NCBI GenBank assembly: GCA_973895155.1
Contig: OZ316897.1
Span: 20,088,001 to 20,152,000, forward strand
Reading direction: 5' to 3'
DNA: 64,000 bases
From: Marsupella aquatica
Taxonomy: Eukaryota > Marchantiophyta
Position 1 is the stretch's first letter; every line of letters begins with the position of its first letter. Shown one piece after another: positions 1 through 11,975 of the stretch. A model generated the notes under the pieces. It was not told the DNA's origin. It ran no database searches and saw only the letters and a list, made by a program, of their open reading frames with translations. The translations under genes and the position numbers were made by a program.

Positions 1-8
1 TGCTATAG

Positions 9-203
9 CCCCAGGGATTCTGCAACAGAGCACAATTACAGACTGTCAACCCAATCTCTGTGCTAGCGACCATGATTGGAGTCGCTTCCTCTGTTTCCCA
101 GACCTCCAATGCCATCTGCATAATGCAGAGAACCTCTGGTTATCAATTCGTTCCCAGTCGCTCTGACGATCTTGAACAACTTAAAAACACTAATGCAACA
201 TAG
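9..203 (+). CDS. Possible last exon of a gene that starts before the window (product unknown)
   Basis: An open frame of 64 codons runs from a plausible acceptor (CTATAG just before base 9) to a TAG stop ending at 203. The predicted tail contains the segment NPISVLATMIGVASS, a short hydrophobic stretch, and ends in a polar, acidic part (RSDDLEQLKN). The other two forward frames are also open for part of the stretch, so coding is only suggested by the protein-like composition of this frame and by the acceptor. AT-rich, UTR-like sequence follows. I do not recognise the family. It could equally be a non-coding 3' exon. Confidence 0.3.
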   Translation, partial: PQGFCNRAQLQTVNPISVLATMIGVASSVSQTSNAICIMQRTSGYQFVPSRSDDLEQLKNTNAT

Positions 204-843
204 ATGCTGCACAATCCGGGATGTCGCAAACTTTGATTAATAACTTGAATCTGCTATATATTTCTGTACTGTACTTTGAAGCTTCATGTAACAGCTGTGG
301 TATTTTTAATTCCTTGGTGCATCTCGTACCTCTTTGAAAATTATAAGTTGCCTTACATTGGGCCGTGTGAATGACCCTACTGCGGCAGCTGAGACCAGGC
401 CGCTCCGCTGCATTTGTTGATATGAAATGCTCGGCATGGTACGCACATGTATGCCTTCTGATTGAATTATTCCAGTTATAACCCGATTACAATCTTGGCT
501 GGCGAAATCAATCCGCACGTTCTACAAATACATGACCTGGTGATATTTTTCAATGATGGGTTCTCTCTCAATTTCATGAGAATTGATCATCTCACTTGCA
601 AACTTGCCATCTCCTCTTCATCTTTTTGGCAAACATAGCCCCTCTGCATTGACTACTTCAGGGATTAATGCTGTTCAGGGGAGGCATCGGAGGCTATCCT
701 TGATCAGACTAGGTTCAAAGAAATAAATGCAACCTCAAATGGCTTTTCTAGTTGGTCCCAATGCCGAAGCTTGGTTGGAGCAGGGCATTACTTATTATGA
801 TCCAGAACAGGACAGTAGATGCTCTCCTGACGGTCGCTCCCAA

Positions 844-898
844 GGTAGCTCCCTGGTAGCTCCCTGGTAGCTCCCTGGTAGCTCCCTGGTAGCTCTCG
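844..898. repeat. 11-base tandem repeat, about five copies
   Basis: The unit GGTAGCTCCCT occurs four times exactly, followed by a fifth copy that decays after eight bases. It is a simple minisatellite with no coding frame around it. Confidence 0.95.
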
Positions 899-924
899 TG
901 TTGGCTGTGTCCAACATGCAGTTG

Positions 925-1295
925 AAGGAATGTCTATTCTCCAGGTTGGATCATCACAACTCCATCACATCTACAATGCATTGCTTGGTTGTTGGACTGT
1001 AATGTAACCCATTTGGCATGAACTCATCTGAACTTGATGGCAGTTATGCTCAGGGTATTGCTGGATATAGTTTCGCTGCAATGTGAGCTTGTAAAAGAGA
1101 GACAAACCAACTAAAAAAGTGTCTATTCTTCAGGTTAAGTCATCACAGCTCCAGGCATCCTATCTATTGCCGAATGCATGGCTTGGTGGTTGGGGTGTAT
1201 TGTAATCCGTTGGAATTCATTTCAAGCTGATTGCAGTTATGCTCGGGGATTGCTAGACACGGGTTTGTTGCAGTGTGAACTTGTGAAAGAGTGAT
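925..1295. repeat. Tandem duplication of a block of about 190 bases
   Basis: Two diverged copies lie head to tail (about 925-1105 and 1117-1293). Both carry, in the same order, GTCTATTCT, CAGGTT, ATCACA, GCTTGGT, GCAGTTATGCTC and a final TGTGA(A/G)CTTGT. No frame is conserved between the copies, so this is probably duplicated non-coding DNA. Confidence 0.8.
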
Positions 1296-1346
1296 AAGTT
1301 ATGGTCTACTTCGGCTGTTGACTTGTCAGCCTTGCATGCAGTAGTG

Positions 1347-1405
1347 ATATACTGCAGTAATATAGTCCTTCCTATATTACTGGTATACTGCAGTAATATG
1401 GGAAG
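1347..1405. repeat. Perfect short hairpin with a repeated arm
   Basis: CAGTAATATAG (1355-1365) is followed after six bases by its exact reverse complement CTATATTACTG (1372-1382). The sequence ATACTGCAGTAATAT then recurs directly at 1385-1399. The structure could fold as a small stem-loop or cruciform. No function is evident. Confidence 0.8.
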
Positions 1406-4400
1406 GACCGTGCCTGGTGTGTTTTGCCATGCAGTTATCCGAAATTGCAATGTCTTGGTTTTGGGCAAGATCTTGAAATTTTGTAAATCAGGTTTTTATT
1501 ATTCTAAATAAACATATGTAGGCTTGAGGCCAATATTTTGAGTCAAAAATGACTGAACTCTAATATTATATAGAATAATAATATATAGAATTATATGCGT
1601 GGGCTTTTGACCATTTTTCTGGCTCACAATTGGTTGCACTCTGTGTTTCCCCCTTTATTGTGTTTCTTGCAGTTGGGATCCTGTCTCACAGTATGATGCC
1701 TTTCAATTGTTCTTTGCAGTTTATTATATACTTTGGTATGCCTTGGTCCTGGAGGTCCAATCTACTACCCCTCTAGGCTCTTCATCTTATACCAACCCCC
1801 AGAAATGGGAGGGATAGATTGAGGGCCCTAGAAAAACTTCTAAACCTTCTTTAATTTCAGGAAAAAAACAATTGCTGTAAATCAGGATTTTGTAACTTTC
1901 AAGCCCATTCACACCTTTGCAGTTCATGATTGAAGCCAATCAACCATGACATTGGGATGGGCCCAAAACCGGGGCAAGGTTATTTTTGTGCATGGCAGGG
2001 GCAGCCAGGACTTGGAGCTGCGATTATGAGTTTCAAGCATAGATAGCTGCATTTATTCCCATGAAGTTCCTTGTCATGATTGCAAATAGTTGTAAGGGAG
2101 TCATCCTTCGCAGATTCCAATTATGAGTTTCAAACTTGGCTAAGTGCGATTTCCATGAAGGTTTTCTATATTATTTGCATTTACAATTGAAGCTCGACGT
2201 TCAAATTTCAATGGTCCACTTTTGAAATTACAATAGTGGTGGGGCAAAATTGGTGGGCCTCATAAAATTGGACTTACACAAATACACGTCTAAACTCCAC
2301 AGCTGCTGAGGGACAAGCACCAACCCTACACACTGTGTGACAACCACTTCATGCCCATCAAACTGGTAGCGATATCAAATTTGTTGACTTTTGGATTAGC
2401 TTTTGTTCTTGGTTAGTGGCATGAGGTTTACTCACCCAACCTTGCACCCCCCCCTTCTCAAAGACCTTGCTTGTGGGCCACTCTTGGTAGCTAGCTCTAG
2501 CTCTTAGTGTGTAGTATTTTGCTCAAAGATCTTGAGGAAATTGTAGAGGAAGATCGGTGAAAAGGGGTTTGGAATATTCTAATACTCCACCTTGGGGTTT
2601 GTTGGAAACAAAACCAGCACTGACGTGCCTTCTATCTCCTCCTTCCACGAATGGCATTTTCATGTTTTATTTTATGCGGGCCAACAATCCATTATGCTTC
2701 TAAAAAGGTCAGTCCAAATCAGTCAAATGAGGTCAAAGTACGTAGTAGCAACAGAATTTTACTGAGAATGATGTCAACTGAAATGATGTTTCCAATCATA
2801 GGGATTGCATGGGAGAGTGATATACTATAGTAAAGGAATCGTTAAAAACGACTTACGATTTTTATAAGGACGTAGAAACGAGCATGGAGAAGTTTCCTAG
2901 GCCCAGTAATTGTGCTTAGGTGCCGCCCCGTAAAGAATGACCCCGAGATATAAGATAATCAAGCTGACTAAGTTATGAATGGGAAAATCCTCACTGAATC
3001 ATGCTCTTCAATCTCAATTTATATAAAAAATGAAAATGATGCTGTCAGGATCTTGAAGTATTAATCCGATAACATTGATGTTTTTGGGTTAAGGTTTGTG
3101 CCCTGCATTTGAAGTAAAGCTTTGGGTGTTGGCATTTAAAGGGGTGTTGTGTATCTTAAGGGCATTTCTGGTAGTTGGAGGAGGAAAAGTCAGGTCATTC
3201 CAGGTCAGCCTAAATGAGTCGTTTAACCTATCAAGGTGGCAAACTGAAAAATAAATTAAAATTGATGGGGCTCCATGTATGTATTTCACAAGGTGGCATT
3301 GTTATAAATGAGTCCACTGCTAAAGTTCAAAACGAGCCATACGGGGAGATAGGATGAAAACAGCAAGACACCCAACAAAGGTGGGAAAACAAACTGAGGA
3401 AAACCCTAAGAAGACGAAAGAGCCAAAGAAACCTAAAAACGTGAGAGTCCCAAACAATTGCAAAAAGAATTTTTGCACTACTGAGCAGCCTGGTAGAGTT
3501 TGGAATAAACCTCACAGGAGGGTCACAAAGAGGACTTTGACTGTCGGCCCTAACCAGAGAAACAAAATGCACCAAACAAGAGTACACTCTCCCAAAGACA
3601 GGAGACCCAATAAAAGGGAAAACAAGGGTGCCATTCTAATAGATGTGAGATGTGGCTAAGCCACCCCCACCTGGGCAAGCCCCCCTAAAAGGTTGACAAC
3701 GTTTAGCAACGACAATGCTACATAATCATGCCACGAGGTGAGATTTACCCGGCTTTATGCATGTGTTCTACAGTCTACCCACCAGAGTTTCACCTAACAG
3801 TTTTCAATCATTCACCCCTATTCCCTGACCCAACGACAGAAAGCAGAAAAAAAAATGTTCTCCTTAGTTGTCCTAAACCGACACCCCACCATCAAAAACA
3901 AAACACCAGATATTTCGGACACATAGGAATGTAAAAATTGGCCACGTTGCATGGACATCTAGCTAAAATAAGCCGTTTCTCGGTTCCTATTTTGTCATGG
4001 CGTGAACCAGGGTGATTTCAAAATATTTTTCTTTTTCGCCAGGGTGGCAATGTCGCCTTCTATCAAGGAGAAGACGCTATTAATGACTTCTCCAAGTTTT
4101 TAGATGAATTTCTGACCCTTAGATTTCCCTAGATTTAAGGAGAACAGTCAGATTCTAGCTAAAGGGCGTCTGTGAGAAACTGTCTGGCAGATAAGTCAAA
4201 AACTCCGGCACCGACCTCCCTTGTGTTGGGACGTTAGGATATAGTGATGATGTCATAAATATGAGGGAACCTCAAGTAAACTTGATGAAACAAAAGGATG
4301 ATGTGAGTATAGAGCCACACAATTTGTCTTGAATCAAACAGAGGGGAAGATAATAATTCACCTTCGTGAAAAGGAAGAAGTTGGCAATCAACAAGCTTTA

Positions 4401-5400
4401 TAGGACAACACGTTTCTCCTCTCAACCACCTAGTGGACGACAGGTGGAGCAAACTTGTCACCAACCATGTCCATGAAGGCTCTCAAGTACCCTGGGGGAC
4501 GATCAGTTAGCACAGCCGCAAAACCTTAATATCTGCCTTTCTGGAATTCAGTTGTTCCATTGAAAAAATATCTTACTTTCTGGAATTCTTTTGTTCCATT
4601 GGGGGAAAAAACTAAAAAAAACTGATGAATCAGTGCTTTACATCAATAACAAGAATATTACTAATATATGCAATGAATGCCTGTTCCACAAATGCCTCAA
4701 GTTGCAATTATCTAGTTATTTTGTAACAAATCTGATCGTCACATATGTAGGGTGTGAAACATCGATCATCACTATTGTAGCCGGTCCCTCAAATCCCAGA
4801 CAACAAGACATTGTATGGAAGTCCATTGTTTTCATATATAGAATTGCAAAGGAACAAAAAGTGTATGGAGAAGATATCCCAAAAACTCATTAAAAAAGGA
4901 GCTTTCATTATTCTTGGTAGGGCCAAGGCAGTGGGTTCTAGGGTCTCTAGGCAGATTCCTCTCCGTGACCCTTCTATGTAGTTTACTTTAGAGCTCTACG
5001 AGGCTTTTCAATTTTATCGCCCATTAAGGTTTTTTATTTGTTGTTCGCTGTTTAGTATTTTGGTTTGTCTAGGTTACTCGTTGACTTGTTGGGCCTCTTT
5101 GGTCTTCTTGGGGTCTTTTCTTTCCCGCCTCCCCCCCCTTATTGGGGTCTTTCACCTGTGGGACCATGTCTCCGGGTTTGGTGTTCCTGTCTTTTTGGCA
5201 GTGTGATATATATGGGTTGAAGAAGGACAAAACCAGGAAAACCCAAGAGTCAAACCCAAGAGTCAAAATGGTTGCTGTAGTACCGGGCTTCTGTATGGGT
5301 CTTTTGGGCTTGTTACTTAGCTCTTTGGTTGCCTCCCCCTCTATTAGGTCTTTTGCCTGTGGGTTCAAGTATTGTGGTTGGAGGACCTTTATTTTTTGGG

Positions 5401-5450
5401 AGATATATCAATTTTGTTTTGTTTTGTTTTGTTTTGTTTTAGATATATCA
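5401..5450. repeat. TTTTG microsatellite between two copies of AGATATATCA
   Basis: Five TTTTG-type units fill 5411-5440 and are bracketed by the identical decamer AGATATATCA at 5401-5410 and 5441-5450. This is simple-sequence DNA. Confidence 0.9.
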
Positions 5451-5689
5451 TATTGAGTCAGTTTATTAATTCTGTTATTATTCAATTCAATGTGGGATAT
5501 CCCGTACTGCCATTTGACTATACACATTTGAAGTGACCAGTGAGCAAAGTTTTTTTGTTGGCTTAAACCGCATTGGCTTTTATTTTTATGCAAAACCTTG
5601 AAATAACACTTACTTCCACAATTCATGCTTTTATTTTTATGAGCAAAACTGACATTGAAATAATACTTACTTCCACAATTCATGTAGAG

Positions 5690-5920
5690 TGTACTCAGGG
5701 GCTGTCTTTAGGTAAAGCAAAATGTGGCAAGGACAAATAAACTCTAAAATTTGTGGAATGCCCTTGGCCCAAGATATGCCATGAGAGTTCTTACACTCAA
5801 GCTATTCTTACACCCAAGCTGCATTTGAAGAGTTTCTTTCAAAGCAAGTATAACTTTAGGGTTTAGTTGAAACTGCTATATGGTGAATCCACCTTTCAGA
5901 TTTTGTCTTATTGAGAGTTT
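5690..5920. repeat. Segment repeated in inverted orientation at about 15,770-16,140
   Basis: The blocks TAGGTAAAGCAAAATGTG, CCCAAGATATG and GCTATATGGTGAATCCA occur here in this order. Their reverse complements (with few changes) lie in the opposite order at 16,060-16,100, 16,005-16,030 and 15,790-15,830. The pair therefore marks a diverged inverted repeat of roughly 250-350 bases about 10 kb apart, outside the larger inverted repeat that carries the polyketide synthase genes. Confidence 0.7.
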
Positions 5921-7375
5921 TGGTGTCATATATTTTTATTTCAATGTGCCTTATCAAGGGGCAACCTGTGTATCATATACATTTTTAATTAATCTATGGA
6001 CCCTTTAATTTTTAGGATTCTAAAGTATTTTGAACTTATTTTGGCAATAAATTTTAATGTTTGTGATTTATTAGAGATGAAATGAAACGTTACACCACTT
6101 GAACATTCTCATGAATGAGAAAAATAATTCTGTCTTAGTTCCTCTCATGTCTTTCTTTCTTAAGTTTATGGTTTTTATTGGAATGCGTGTCATTCATTGA
6201 ATTAAGTGCACACATAGTAGCATCTTTGATTATACTTTTCATTGGTCACTGTGCACCAATCCTTCTAGTTATGTTCTCATACTTTATTTCCTTTCAAATC
6301 ACTACAAGACAAAAACTCAAACATGTTCTGGGATGAGCATGCTATATACACAACCTTCATGAGTCGGTCCTTTCCGTCATTTTTTTGGCAAATAACATTG
6401 GTCTAGGGTAAGGAGGTTTTGAATAGGGTTAATGAAAAAAAATGTTTTCATCTTTATTTTTTGTCATAAGTTAAGAATCAAACTAAAGTTCTCTTTTGCC
6501 ATTTACTGAAGCTGTTGCACTTTTCATTTATTTACTATTCATTATATACTAATATTATTTTCTCTCCTGTTTCCGTTCTCAACTAAAGAAAATGTATTTT
6601 CATGCTTTCATTCCATGCCTAGTCAATTGTTTCGCTCTTTGCACAAGCAGAATGTTTTTAAAACAAAATATTAAAAACAAAATCTAGCGCCAAATCAAAT
6701 GGCAATATGGGAATTCAATGTACAAAGACCGTATCACGTACATTATACAAGTACAATATCCTGAACGTATCCACAGGAAGCGGAGCGGGCAGCTAAAGCT
6801 TTTCAGTTTTCACCGTCAGGCCGACAGCATAGTACTGCCCGAGCTGCCCGGTCTGCCCAGCGCAACTTCGGTCTTTGTCTAAGCTGCCCGACCACCACGG
6901 GCTGCCCCTCCTGCCCTGTTCACGGCTACGTTACTCTTACATACATTACTCTTACAGTAAAGCCCATGCAAAACATGACGGCGCGTACACGTAGAAAATG
7001 CTTTGTGATGCTGTCACTAGGAAGCACACCCAGGGACACCCCGGCTTCTTCCATCATCGCCCCGCCCCAGATAATCATTTGATGCTCGAAGAGAGCCTAC
7101 GTTGAAAGATCCCACATGTGGCGGCACTCGCCTGTTCATTTTTCGACACATTCGGATGATCTGAGACTTACTTAAGACAGGCATATGCTGGAAGATTTCT
7201 CAGGATCATGAAACGCCACGGCCTTACGAGGATCTGCGTTAGTTCGATTCCTGTAGTGAAATCGGAGTTTCAGCGTTTTAAATTGAGCTTGAATGTCTAC
7301 GAACCTCGTCCAAAACATATTTCCGGGTTTTCCGTCCGCAAAGGAACGATACCCACATATTAATACATATTTCCG

Positions 7376-7681
7376 TTAACTTTTAAACTTCATTTGAACG
7401 AACATCCCATCCCAGAGATACTCAAAGGTGTCCTCGATGTAGGTTTCGCCAAAACAATCATGATGAACGTAATAATCGACCGTCCCTTTGCTGCCAATGC
7501 GGAGGCTAGGGGTTGCTGGAGTAATCTCAACCAGATGCCAATGTTCCTCGAAGCTTGAGATATTCTTGTAGACCTGTGACAGCCAGTCTAATATATTCGA
7601 GCTAGTAAGCATATCAGTATCCGTTTGAGTGATGGCTGGACACACACTGGGGAGACCAGATTGAATCTGGGCAATTGAGCA
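7376..7681 (-). CDS. Hypothetical protein, possible 3'-terminal exon
   Basis: A minus-strand frame opens after a TGA near 7681 and runs to the stop at 7376. A good splice acceptor (CTCCCCAG) lies a few codons in, at about 7653. The encoded 90-100 residues look protein-like: a Trp/Tyr-rich part (ILDWLSQVYKNISSF) is followed by a likely beta-rich end containing GSKGTVDYYVHHDCFGE and a hydrophobic C-terminus. The first ATG would give only about 77 residues. I do not recognise the family. An NTF2-like or lectin-like fold is conceivable but not shown. No upstream exon was identified with confidence, so this may be a real terminal exon or a gene relic. Confidence 0.35.
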   Translation of the reverse strand, partial: CSIAQIQSGLPSVCPAITQTDTDMLTSSNILDWLSQVYKNISSFEEHWHLVEITPATPSLRIGSKGTVDYYVHHDCFGETYIEDTFEYLWDGMFVQMKFKS

Positions 7682-8210
7682 TCAGAAGCAACTGGTTTTA
7701 CAGTAAGACCCACGCCAGATCTGTGATTCAGAATTCAGTGTTGAGAACGAAAGCGCCGAAGGGGTGAACGCTGACATGCACCTCATGACACACCCGACAG
7801 GGTGGATTGAGTGGCCCACGCGCGGAAGATCCGGCCAGGTTTTTTCTCGCTTCGCTTGATGTCCGGGGACAAAGTCGCAGCGCTTTGAGCACTGCATGCA
7901 AACTAGACGTATCGTAGTGCTCTCGACTCTCAACTCTCGAGAGCGGCCAGAGAGTTAACACGAAGGTTCACAATTGCTACAGTGTCACTTCAGGTCAATG
8001 CTACTCAACACCGTATGAACAGCAAAGTAAGATGGCTAGCGGCACCAAATGCACCGGACTGTCAACACGTCAGATACCTCGCCCCCGAAAGGCAATTTCG
8101 AAGGAGTTTGGCGTCGTGGGGCTCGGACCTACTGCCAAGGGGTCCCCCTTAACCATGCGCTCCCACCCAACTTCGCGCCCACTCAGGCTCAAGTGTCCCT
8201 CTAACGTAGA

Positions 8211-8217
8211 TATAAAT
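8211..8217 (+). promoter_or_regulatory. TATA box of the first polyketide synthase gene
   Basis: TATAAAT lies 410 bases upstream of the ATG at 8627, predicting transcription from about 8240 and a long 5' leader. The same heptamer lies upstream of the paralogue on the other strand, which supports it. Confidence 0.5.
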
Positions 8218-8626
8218 TCTGGTCCGTTTAGCCTCATTACCCATCAGCTCTCCTCAGTGTCATCGCCTCGGCTGCTCCGAATCGCGGCAATACCTACACC
8301 GCATCTGCTTCACGTTCTGCAAGCAGACTTGAATACTTTCAGCTGGTCGACTTCACTTCCCATCCAGAGGCTCGAATAGTTTCACCTCGCCTTCGTCACT
8401 TATCGGTGGCTCTTGATTTTGAGTATCACAAGCCACAGGCTCACAGCAGTCGGCGTGTACCGTCAAGGGAATCCTAATCGGAGCCATCTCACTCTCAGGG
8501 GTACCTGCTGTACAGAGTACCAGAGATTTTTATTCGTATATTTCTTTAACGGCAAAGCTTCGATCCGAACGGTACTTCTTAAGTTGACTTAAGGTCTCTG
8601 ATCCCTCCTCAAGTTAGTGTCCCCAA

Positions 8627-10195
8627 ATGGCACCAGCGGCTCCATCAGTAGATGCCGTCAGCATGGGTGAAAGTGCCAGCTTCAACCTCAACAGGGATGC
8701 TCCATCAGAAGGCAGTGCGTCAGTGCTCGGCATTGGTACCGCTGTACCACCCACCGTGCACATGCAAGACGCGTACCCAGAATTCTTTTTCGACATCACC
8801 AACAGCAACGACAAACCGGAGCTTAAGAAGAAATTCACTCGCATTTGTAAGCGTCTTACTCAGTTACAGACGTAGCAGGTTGCATTCTTAGGCACATGTT
8901 TGAACTTAAGAACCTCGGTCATTCTGGTGGTCCATATATCGTTGTAAAATTCAGCCCATTAGTTCAATATAATCACTAACTATTGTAATATGCATGATTC
9001 TGTCCTTCCAGTGTGAGTTGGTCGTAGAATTGTCCCGCTCATTAGCATTTCGTGTGAATGAGGTTAGTTCCCGGATAGGTTCCATAAGTCACATTTTCTT
9101 CATTGATCGAGCAGTTACAGTAAGTTGAAGTTTCTGAAGAAGTCTGAGCAGTGCTCCTCCTTTCCTACTATAAACTAATTTATCTGCTCGGTTTCAGGTG
9201 AACGATCCGGAATCAAGAAGCGACATTTCTACATGACTGAGGAGCGTCTGCGGGCGAACCCAACGATCCCAACATACCTAGAGCCATCTCTGAACATTCG
9301 ACAAGAGATTGCCATCGCCCAGGTGCCCAAGCTGGCGCAAGAAGCTGCAGTGAAGGCCATCAAAGAGTGGGGTGGAAAGAAGTCTGAAATCACCCATATT
9401 GTGTTCGCCACGACCAGTGGGGTAAATATGCCGGGAGCGGACCACGCTGTGGCCAGGCTGCTTGGACTACGCCCCACTGTGAGACGAGTGATGATGTACC
9501 AAATCGGCTGCTACGGAGGAGCGTCAGTCATGCGCGTTGGTAAGGATTTGGCCGAGAACAACAAGGGAGCTCGTGTGTTGGTGATAGCCAGTGAGGTAAC
9601 TTGCGTGACATTCAGAGCCCCCAGCGAAACTCACGTCGACGGCCTAGTCGGTTCTGCATTGTTTGGCGATGGCGCTGCAGCCGTTATCATTGGTTCCGAT
9701 CCCAGGCCAGGGATTGAGAGACCAATCTTTGAGATCAAGTGGGCTGGAGAAACCATCATCCCGGAGAGCGATGGTGCTATCGATGGACATCTTACTGAAG
9801 CCGGGCTCATGTTCCACCTGTTAAAGGATGTTCCCGGACTCATCTCCAAGAATATTGAGAAGTTTCTGGTGGAAGCAAGGAAAGCAGTTGGGTCACCAGA
9901 GTGGAACGAGATGTTCTGGGCTGTGCACCCAGGAGGTCCCGCTATTCTCGACCAAGTGGAGGCCAAGCTTGGGTTGGACAAGACGAAGATGGGAGGAAGC
10001 CGAGACACTCTCTCCGACTATGGAAACATGTCGAGCGCAACCGTTCTGTTTGTCCTTGACAGAATCAGACAACGGTCAATTGAGAAGGGTAGCAAGAACA
10101 GCGGGGAGGGTTCGGACTATGGATTCGTGATTGGATTTGGTCCGGGGCTGACATTGGAGGTTCTGACTTTGAAGAGTCTTCCATTGTCCGTATAG
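8627..10195 (+). CDS. Type III polyketide synthase, chalcone/stilbenecarboxylate synthase-like (copy 1)
   Basis: The predicted enzyme condenses a CoA-thioester starter with malonyl-CoA to make chalcone-, stilbene- or bibenzyl-type phenolics in the cytosol. Exons are 8627-8846 and 9198-10195. The 351-base intron splits the conserved Cys codon (T/GT), as in plant chalcone synthases. The product is 405 residues, close to the usual 390-400. The catalytic triad is visible: Cys178 in YQIGCYGG, His317 in WAVHPGG and Asn350 in YGNMSS. The gatekeeper phenylalanines (229 in ALFGDG, 279 in FHLLKD) and the GFGPGLT loop are intact. The region around the nucleophile and the segment [15 protein letters not shown] match bryophyte PKSs better than seed-plant CHS, so stilbenecarboxylate or bibenzyl synthase activity is as likely as chalcone formation. 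The start gives an N-terminus that aligns with the copy at 20.9 kb. That copy faces this gene across 9.2 kb. Confidence 0.93.
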
Positions 10196-11975
10196 CTACT
10201 GACCAGCCCTTGCAATCTGCCAGAAAAATTGGATCTCGAGAATGGATGGAGCGGATTGTAACACTGTCTAAATCAGGTAATTTGACTGTTATTCGAGGCG
10301 TCAATCAGCCAGCCTCCAGTGAAGGGGAACCTCAACAGTGGAGGAGAATAAGGGTGTGCTCATTCAAAATACCCTTGGGTTCCGGATCTTGGAGGTTATG
10401 AGCTCTAACGGGTTGATCAGTTATGAAAAGACATGATGAGCATTGTGTCCAGTTGAGTTGACAATTCAATTCAGTCCAAGTTTACTTCGTTCGCCAAGCT
10501 AGGTAGCTACATATAATATCAGAATTTAGCAGCCAAGGATAATGATCGGAAAAGTGATATATAGTTGAGGTGAGCGTTGAAAATGATCGACGCTGCAATG
10601 TGCACTCCTTATTAGTGGACCGCAAGCTATATTCTTAGGATATAATTGTTCTCGCCTGTGGCAATGTGCAAACATCAATAGTTCACCCACTGTAAATAAG
10701 GAACTCAAAAGAGTCTCTGCTTCTCGTATATTCCCTTTTCCTGAGAAAACTACCCATTCTTTGAAGTTCAATTTAATACATTTTACATTTCAAAAACTGT
10801 GTGAGATGTTATGTCGGTTGTCCATTATTCGGGCAATCAAAATTCAAAATATCTCCTGAAAATTCAATATCTTCAGATATTGGGTTGGGTCTAGCCTGTC
10901 TGCTTCGCTTCGAACGTTTTAAGTTTTGGAAAGGATCAGAATCTACCAATACATGACGTTACTTGATCCTGTCTTGCTTGGCGAAGTTTTCCGTCTGATT
11001 TCATACCGTTAACTGTTTTGATGCTAGTCTGAGTACGTGAGAGCGGTAATTGTGTTTTGGTTTATGTATATACCGATATTTAGAAGGTTTCGACCGGGTT
11101 TTCTTCTACTCCATGAGTGTACTGGAAAGCCAAATCGAAAATGCACGAACGGCCTTGAGCTAGCAAAGTACAAAGTGATGCCTCTGATTTCTAGTTCTCT
11201 TCTGTGTGATTTGCTTTCGTGCACTAGACGTCTTCTGTTCGACCAGTGACTCCGCATTAGATCTGCTCTATTCGTTATCAGATTTGCTTTGCTTGTTCAG
11301 TATCCTTTCTTCTGTGCCGCCGTTGATGGTTTCCTGTCATTTGCGCGTCTTCTTGGAAATCTACAATTATAATAACGGATCCAGCCTTTTGTTCTCCTTC
11401 ATCCCCACACAAAAAACTCCTGGACTTCTGGACCATTGATGGAGTAAATGTTCACCTTTGGCATATATGTGCTTCCCTATGGGCCCCGCCCTCTTTGCAC
11501 TGGCACAGGGCTCGCAATAAATAAAATGATGGAAACAGCCATTAATGACATTTGAGACATTAGCATATCATTAAAATAACATTGCCATTAAAAATGTGCA
11601 TGGAATTACAATAAGATTGCCTCTAAAGATTGTATTATTAGAATACAGGGTAAAATACTCTCACTTCTCTCACTTTTTCATTTAATGAGTAATATTGACA
11701 CTAAACATGTGCATGAGCTGTTACTTTTGCATTAGTAATATCGCCATGGTTTTACAGTATCTCAGACAAGGGTTAACCTGCGTCAAGCTCGGCCGACATA
11801 ACACACTTTTGCCAGAATTGTCCATCACATGGAAGTTCTCTACTTTCTTTGAGACCTGAAGTTTTCTAAGGGCTCTTGAGAGCAATTGTCACTGAAGTGG
11901 CTAAGTACAACTCTAGAAACGTAAGGTTCCTTTTGGCATCAAACTCATTTACAATAAAGTGGAGATGCACACTCT
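8627..11975. repeat. Left arm of a large inverted repeat containing polyketide synthase copy 1
   Basis: This arm is homologous, in reverse orientation, to about 17,140-20,961. Homology is very strong over exon 2. It continues through the 3' flank (for example GTTGATCAGTTATGAAAAGACATG after the stop matches the other gene's 3' flank), through 10,560-10,920, and to blocks such as CCATCACATGGAAGTTCTCTAC at 11,822-11,843. Introns and upstream regions show little similarity. Indels make the arms unequal in length. Confidence 0.85.

Larger units (their letters stand above)
204..7375. other. Gene-poor stretch with short repeats
   Basis: I see no supportable gene here. The stretch is AT-rich and holds several local duplications listed separately: an 11-base tandem repeat, a duplicated 180-190 base block, a small hairpin, a TTTTG run and a segment found inverted near 16 kb. 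A Lys/Arg-rich open frame at 3354-3659 has low-complexity composition and no family resemblance. Near 6770-6930 the base composition turns GC-rich, with several copies of GCTGCCCG or CTGCCC. Confidence 0.6.

Noticed and set aside
3354-3659. Lys/Pro-rich 101-codon open frame
   Set aside because: Low-complexity composition, overlapped by an open frame on the other strand, with no family motif and no splice partner.
8032-8379. 115-codon open frame upstream of polyketide synthase copy 1
   Set aside because: It spans the probable TATA box and leader of the synthase gene and has no recognisable motif.
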